Below, piece after piece: positions 58,379 through 64,000 of a stretch of DNA of 64,000 nt (its first letter is position 1; each line of letters opens with the position of its first letter). The notes under the pieces were generated by a model. That model had not been told where the DNA came from. It saw nothing but the letters and a program-made list of their open reading frames with translations, and searched no databases. The translations under genes were made by a program, and so were the position numbers. This stretch comes from Benincasa hispida. Lineage: Eukaryota > Streptophyta > Magnoliopsida > Cucurbitales > Cucurbitaceae. The stretch lies in assembly GCF_009727055.1 (NCBI RefSeq), contig NC_052357.1:13158875-13222874 (forward strand). Direction: 5' to 3'.

Positions 58379-58396
58379 TGGTGCCGTTGCTGGGGA
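58379..58396 (+). other. Primer binding site for tRNA-Asp
   Basis: TGGTGCCGTTGCTGGGGA differs by two C-to-T changes from the complement of the 3' end of plant tRNA-Asp(GUC). That primer is typical of Athila/Tat elements. Confidence 0.85.
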
Positions 58397-58447
58397 CTTC
58401 GGCAAAATAGTTTGTTAACGATAATTTTTTTTTTGATTTCTTTGCAG

Positions 58448-59560
58448 GACTCTCAATCTCTGTCGAATTACGACCTGGAGATTGAGAGGACTTTTAGACG
58501 AAGATTGAGAGACCGCCAACAACAACTACAATCCGATAAAGAAGAGATGGCAGAGCAGCATGGAGGAGGAGCACCAAATGATAATAATGTCATGGCGAAT
58601 CCGATTCTGTCGGAAAACGATCGCAATAGGCCCATTAGAGACTATGCATCGCCAAACCTCTATGATTTCTCTTCGGGAATCATGAGACCTACCCTCGACG
58701 AAAGCAGATTGGAGATGAAATCGGTGATGCTGCAGATGATCCAGACTGCAGGTCAATTCTGAGGAAGGCGTGGCGAGGACCCACACGCACACCTTCGAAG
58801 TTTTATTGAAATCTGCAATACTTTTATGTTCTCGAACATCTCTGTTGAAGAAGTTCGACTAATGTTGTTCCTAATTTCTTTCTGTGATCAGGCTAGGAAA
58901 TGGGCTTATTCGCTCGAACCAGGAGAGATTACTTATTGGGAGCAGGTAATGTAGAAATTCATGAAAATGTATTTTCCACCTACCGAGAACGCAAGACGAA
59001 GAAAGCTTATGAAAAATTTTGAACAAGATATGGACAAACCACCCCAATTTTACTTGGAAGAATCAACAATAAAATTTTCAACCGGTGGCGCAAAAAGAAG
59101 GGCTACCAGGATTTTTTTAATGCAACAACGGTCAACAGAGCAATCAAGCAAGTAGCTCACAACAACCAACACAATCTTCTTCTCTGGAGAGCCTGTTGAA
59201 GCAATATATAGAGAAAAATGAGACAGTGCTTCAAAGTCAGGCTACGTCCATCTGCAACCTCGAATTACAAATGAGCCAGATTGCGAGTGAGCTGAAAAGT
59301 AGACCGCAAGGGGCGCTGCCAAGTTTTACAAAACTTCCACCCAACCCAGGGGGATCAGGTAAGGAGCAATGTCAGGTTGTGACATTACGCAGTGGAAAAA
59401 CTGTGGAGGGGGAAAAAAAGAGCATAGTAAAATAACTTCCATCGCAACTGAGCCTGAGATTGTGGTAACGCAAGAAGAAAAAAGAGAAAATGAAGTAGTG
59501 AAACCTAAGGTTGCGTCGACCTCAAAGTCAAATGTGACGGGAACCGTGAAAGTCTAGTTA
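58448..59560 (+). pseudogene. Athila gag, interrupted
   Basis: A frame open from 58412 gives residues such as IERTFRRRLRDRQQ, then MAEQHGGG at 58547, RPIRDYASPNLYDFSSG and MLQMIQTAGQF before TGA at 58760. The same frame continues with GEDPHAHLRSFIEICNTF and ARKWAYSLEPGEITYWEQ to TAG at 58952, then with short ORFs (58961-59155, 59196-59435) in more than one frame. This is the retrotransposon gag domain plus a Lys/Glu-rich tail. Gag packages the RNA in cytoplasmic particles; this copy cannot give a full protein. Confidence 0.85.
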
Positions 59561-59599
59561 CCACATTTCCCTCAGAGGCTAAGAAAGAAGAAAAACGAA

Positions 59600-60342
59600 G
59601 AGGTACAGTACCAACGCTTTTTATCTATGTTAAAACAATTACATGTTACATTCCTTTCAATGAAGCGATTGAGGAAATTCCTGCCTATGCCAAGTTTATG
59701 AAGGACTTGGTAATCAAGAAAAGAGGCACTGAAAAATTTGCCACGGTGGTATTAACGCAAAGTTCCAAATCCATTATCCCACTAAAGATGAGCGATCCTG
59801 GGAGCTTCATTATTCCTTGCTCCATAGGAGGAATCTATATTGGGCAAGCCCTGTGTGATTTGGGGGCCAACATATATTTGATGTTGCCGTCAATTTTTAG
59901 ACAATTAAATGTGGGGCAATTCGTGCTCACATTGGTGACTCTCCAATTGGCTGACAAGTCTCTGGTTCATCCAGAAGGTAAAGTGAAGGATGTGCTGATC
60001 ACGATTGATAAATTTATTTTGTCAGCTGACTTCATCATCCTAGACTATGAAGCCGACACAGATGTGCCCATCATTTTGGGGCGACCTTTCCTATCAATGG
60101 GTAGTGCTCAAATTGATGTGCACAAGGGAGAAATCACTTTAAGCATAAATGGACAGAAGCTCAAATTTAACATAATTCATGCCATGAAATTCTCGAACGA
60201 GGAAGACCTAAAAGATTCTGATGATGACCTGAATTCGATTGAAGAAAAAAAGTCTGATGAAGAGGATGCCAACGCATCCGTTGTTACCTACAATGTGATC
60301 GCAACAAAAACAAACAAGGTAGAAGAGATGACCGCAATGTAA
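59600..60342 (+). pseudogene. Athila protease region
   Basis: The open stretch 59698-60342 encodes an aspartic protease. IIPCSIGGIYIGQALCDLGA contains the active-site motif, here DLGA where D-S/T-G-A is usual in retroviruses; plant Athila elements often have DLGA. The flap and later parts (DVPIILGRPFL) are present. The region ends in an acidic tail (DSDDDLNSIEEKKSDEEDAN) and a stop at 60340. Confidence 0.85.
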
Positions 60343-60599
60343 GAAGTAGAGCCGATGGAAGAAAGAAAAACAACGCAACCTTCCCTCGTGGAACCACCAA
60401 CACTTGAATTAAAGATCATACTAATCCATTTTTAGTACGCATTTCTGGGGCAGAATGAGAAGCTGCCAGTGATAATTTTCCCTATGCTCAACGAAGATCA
60501 AAAGAATGCGTTGATGAGCATTCTCAAGAAACATGTGCGAGCAATTGGCTGGACGCTCGCTAACAGTAGTTGAATTAGCCCCGCGTACTACATGCACCA

Positions 60600-61594
60600 C
60601 ATTCGTCTTGAGGACGACCACAAAGCAACAATTGAAAATCAACGCAGACTCAACCTTGCGATGAAAGACGTCGTCAAGAAGGAGATTATCAAGTGGCTGG
60701 ATGCGGGCATTATCTATCCTATTGCAGATAGAACGTGGGTCAGCCCCGTATAATATGGTAGTCCCAAATGAGAACAATGAATTAATACTGCAAAGAACCA
60801 TCCCTGGATGGCGTATATGTATGGACTACCGTAAATTGAATGCGGCCACAAAGAAAGATCACTTTCCTCTACCATTCATCGATCAAATGTTAGACAGATT
60901 AGTAGGGAACGATTTTTATTGCTTCTTGGATGGATATGTTGGGTACAATCAAATCATGATAGCTCCTGAAGACCAAGACAATACCACATTCACCTACCCA
61001 TATAGGACGTTTGCTTTTCGTCGCATGCCGTTTGGCCTCTGCAATGCGCCAAGCACGTTCCAAAGGTGCATGATGGCGATCTTTTTAGATTATCTCAAGG
61101 ACTCTATGGAAATATTTATGGATGACTTCTCCGTTTATGGGAAAACTTATGAAGTCTGCCTGGCCAATTTGGAGAAAATTCTGAAAAGATGTGAAGAGAC
61201 GAAACTGGTGCTCAATTGGGAAAAATGTCACTTCATGGTGAAAGAGGGTATAGTGTTGGGGCATAAAGTCTCCCGGGAAGGGTTGGAGGTGGACAAAGAA
61301 AAGATTAAAGCAATTGAAAAACTCTCACCTCCAACCAGTGTGAAGTCTGTGCAAAGCTTCTTGGGGCACGCTGGATTTTACAGACGATTCGTCAAGGACT
61401 TTTCTAAAATTGTACGACCACTGAGTGCGTTGCTAAAGGTGGACCGAAAATTTGAGTTTGACAGCAACTGCCTCAACGCATTCAGAATATTAAAAGATGC
61501 GCTGATTACCGCGCTCGTACTAATTGTGTCGGATTGGAAAATGCCATTTGAAATCATGTGCGACGCAAGCGAGTACGCGATGGGGGCTGATTAG
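60600..61594 (+). pseudogene. Athila reverse transcriptase region
   Basis: The stretch reads in two frames with a shift near 60740. It contains GWRICMDYRKLNAAT, DHFPLPFIDQMLDRL, YCFLDGYVGYNQI, RRMPFGLCNAPSTFQRCM and the catalytic box EIFMDDFSVYG (the F/Y-x-D-D motif as FMDD). Then come EKCHFMV, LGHKVSREGLEV and SFLGHAGFYRRFVKDF. The catalytic aspartates are present. A TAG at 61592 ends the frame where RNase H should begin. Confidence 0.9.
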
Positions 61595-62664
61595 CGCAAA
61601 AGAAGAAAACTATTTTGCACTCCATCGCATATGCGAGTAAAACTCTAAACCTTGCTCAAATAAATTATACCGCCACTGAGAAAGAACTCCTAACTGTGAT
61701 CTTTGTGTTGGAGAAATTCAGGGCATATCTGTTTGGTACCAAGGTATTCATTCACACTGATCACTCGGCAATAAAATATTTAATTACAAAAAAAGACGCA
61801 AAGCCGAGGTTGATCAGATGGGTTCTCCTCCTTCAAGAATTTGATATCGAGATAATTGATCGGAAGGGGACAGAGAATCAAGTTGCGGATCACTTGTCCA
61901 AACTGAAAAATCCCGAGGTTGACCGCAATGAATCTAAAGTGAGTGTCGTTTTTTCGGACGAGCAGCTGTTCCACATGGAAAAATTGCCCTGGTATGCGGA
62001 CATCGTTAATTATTTGGTTTGTGAACAATTTCCTGAAGATTACACCTATCGTCAATGCAAGAAGCTCAAGAATGAATGCAGATACTATTATTGGGACGAG
62101 CCAAATATGCATAAAAGAGATGCAGACAAAATCATTCGATTATGCATACCAGATGCTGCTCAACAACGCATGTTGTCACAATGTCACGACTCACCATATG
62201 GTGGCCACTTCGGAGGACAACGCACTGTAGCCAAAGTTTTGCAAAGTGGATTCTTTTGGCCTTCATTATTCAAGGATGCGGATGACTATGTAATGAAATG
62301 TGATCGGTGTCAACACACAGGCAACATTTCATGGAAGTACGCAATGCTAATGAACACTATCTTGGAGCTGGAATTATTCAACGCATGGGGAATTGATTTC
62401 ATGGGACCATTCCCCCATTCGAATGGTAAACACTATATTTTATTAGCCTTTGATTATGTCTCTAAGTGGGTTGAGGCAATAGCATGCGTTGTACGTGATG
62501 CGGCGGTAGACTCCCAGTTCCTGAAGAAAAATATCTTCACTCATTTTGGCACTCCCCGTGCCATCATAAGTGATGAAGGATCACACTTTATCAATCACCA
62601 TATCAAGGAGCTGCTGCGCAAGTACAATATCCTCCATAAAGTGGCCACCACATACCATCCGTAA
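61595..62664 (+). pseudogene. Athila RNase H and integrase (N-terminal and core)
   Basis: After the TAG the frame runs on. RNase H residues include [20 protein letters not shown] and [12 protein letters not shown], then the linker [16 protein letters not shown]. The integrase begins with a zinc-binding HHCC region ([14 protein letters not shown], then MKCDRCQ), and the core has [12 protein letters not shown] and IISDEGSHF (D,D of the D,D,35E triad). TAA at 62662 interrupts the core just before its expected third acidic residue, here within QAEVSN on the far side of the stop. Confidence 0.9.
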
Positions 62665-63234
62665 ATGAATGATCAAGCTGAAGTGTCCAATCTAGAAATT
62701 AAATTGATACTTGAGAAGGTAGTAAAGCCTTCACAGAAAGACTGGGCAACAAAGCTTGACGATGCATTATGGGCATATCAGACTGCATTTAAAACACCCA
62801 TAGGTATGTCCCGCTATGCGCTGGTATTTGGTAAGGCGTGTCACTTGCCTTTGAAGCAGGAATATAAGGCACTATGGGTGGTAAAGAAGCTGAATTTTGA
62901 TTTAAAGAAGGTAGGAGAGGCGCGAAAAATGTAACTGGTCGAGCTAGAAGAATGGAGGAACAACGCATATGAGAATGTGAAAATTTATAAAGAGCGCACC
63001 AGGCGCTGGCATGATCAACGCATATGCGGCAAGAACCTCCAAGTCGGGCAAAAAGTCTTGCTTTTCAATTCACGTCTACGACTCTCCCTGGGAAAGCTAA
63101 AGTCGCGTTGGTCCGGACCGTTCATAATTCAACAAGTACTTCCGCATGGCGCGATGGAATTATCAAATGACGATGGAACTAACATATTCAAAGTCAATAG
63201 ACAACGAGTAAAGGCATACCATGGAGAAGACTAG
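62665..63234 (+). pseudogene. Athila integrase C-terminal part
   Basis: Continuing after the stop, the reading gives [35 protein letters not shown] and then a stop at 62932. A second piece (62977-63234) has RRWHDQRICGKNLQVGQKVL and RWSGPFIIQQVLPHGAMELS, the SH3-like GPF module of plant Ty3/gypsy integrases. Confidence 0.85.
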
Positions 63235-64000
63235 CATCGCCAAGTCTACTCCGTGCAACTAGGAGACTTTAAATAAAGAAGGAAGTAGGTGGTTCTCAGG
63301 GACGCAAGTTTTGGGAAACCTCAAATCTTCAATTCTTTTCTCCACTACTCGGAATTTTCACTAGCTTTTCAATTCTGATTTATCCTTATTTTACTATCAC
63401 TATCGTTATTTCTACAAAAAAAAAAAATTACAATAACAATTTTTATTTTGTTTAAAATAATTTGACCCTCTCTTTGTTTTTCGTACAACCATCGAAGCAC
63501 TGGATTGCGGAGACGATACGCAAAGAAGCACTTATCCTATTCAATCACCAGAATCCAAAGAAGAGAGATCGCCGCAAAGATGGATACTCAATACAATGCG
63601 GGCGAATGTATAAAATTTGGGGGGTGTACTCTTCCTTATCTTTATTTCAAATTTTGCACTATCACATTGCATTTTAATCTTCAAAGTTTTATCACCGCAT
63701 CCTCTTTAATCACCGCAATCATTTGACATAGATAAATTTCGTGAGTCACCGCATTCTGTTTCTTTGCCAAGTATGATTTCAATGATGAAAAATATGCTTC
63801 TATTTCTTTTGTATATATTAGAGTCAACTTCATCTTAAAAAAGTCATCTCATGAAATATTTCTCGAAGTTAGGGGTTTTCCAACTTTCTTTACAATGAAT
63901 TCTATGACCACTGCATGACTTATTTTAATCTTTTGGCAATGAGGACGTTGCTGCATTTTAAATTTGGGGGTGAGGTATTTATTTTCGACCTTGCTATTTA
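63235..64000 (+). other. Athila 3' untranslated region
   Basis: There are no conserved proteins. Two purine-rich tracts, AATTTGGGGGG at about 63615 and AAATTTGGGGG at 63960, are candidate polypurine tracts. Neither is followed by TGATAACGGG, so the 3' LTR begins after the window. Confidence 0.6.

Larger units (their letters stand above)
57361..64000 (+). mobile_element. Athila-type Ty3/gypsy LTR retrotransposon (5' LTR to beyond integrase)
   Basis: The layout is 5' LTR (57361-58372), primer site (58379-58396), gag (about 58448-59560), protease (about 59600-60345), RT (about 60600-61594), RNase H and integrase (61595 to about 63234), and an untranslated 3' part. The tRNA-Asp primer site and the RT words GWRICMDYRKLNAATKKDHF and LPFIDQMLDRL assign it to the Athila/Tat branch. 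Stops at 58760, 58952, 61592 and 62662 and at least one frameshift before the RT make it inactive as it stands. The second LTR is not in the window. Confidence 0.9.

Noticed and set aside
60421..62112. Minus-strand ORFs within Athila pol
   Set aside because: Shadow frames of RT and RNase H on the plus strand.
63945..64000. Start of the Athila 3' LTR
   Set aside because: The purine tract is present, but the following bases (TGAGGTATTT) do not match the 5' LTR start TGATAACGGG.

Overview
The window is a stretch of plant nuclear DNA, almost certainly from a eudicot. It is very AT-rich between genes. It has spliced genes with GT-AG introns and plant-specific families, namely a thaumatin-like protein and an FBH-type bHLH factor, and plant transposon lineages, namely an Athila-type Ty3/gypsy element, a Copia element, CACTA, MULE and hAT-type elements, and SINE-like and MITE-like repeats. 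A cucurbit is my best guess from the general look of the repeats, but that is an impression and not shown by the sequence.

Five host genes can be modelled exon by exon. A thaumatin-like protein (+, 2191-3247) converges on a bHLH factor (-, 5996-3469), with 221 bases between the stop codons. A SURP/G-patch splicing-factor-like protein lies at 36761-33450 (-). A SpoU/TrmL-type tRNA 2'-O-methyltransferase with a plastid-type leader (+, 41083-44064) converges on a COM1/SAE2/CtIP-like DNA-end-resection factor (-, 47855-45719). They do not form a pathway. The only shared theme is RNA and DNA housekeeping around 33-48 kb and regulation or defence around 2-6 kb.

The region 6.4-33 kb is a repeat landscape. 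Its main feature is a MULE-like element (about 9881-14605). It carries a broken plant-mobile-domain (MAIN-like) gene, purine/pyrimidine TCTCGC-type satellites and a set of palindromic GTCGA...TCGAC motifs. It sits inside an older MITE whose uninterrupted relative lies at about 39.0-39.7 kb. Next come an internally deleted Copia element (15.8-17.7 kb), a series of inverted-repeat MITE-like elements (18.8-28.2 kb), a probable solo LTR with 33-bp tandem repeats (29.4-30.7 kb) and a GC-rich hAT-like MITE (30.9-31.4 kb).

Between the gene blocks, 39788-40965 is a large fold-back MULE with an exact 9-bp target duplication. A smaller relative sits in intron 2 of the TrmL-like gene. From 49.8 kb to the end the DNA is transposon-derived: an RNase H-like fragment, a CACTA element (left end at 50403) split by a tandem pair of LTR-like repeats and carrying a decayed transposase, and then an Athila-type retrotransposon. 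The Athila element has its 5' LTR at 57361-58372, a tRNA-Asp primer site, and gag, protease, RT, RNase H and integrase interrupted by several stops. Its 3' LTR lies beyond the window. I found no rRNA, tRNA or CRISPR locus.
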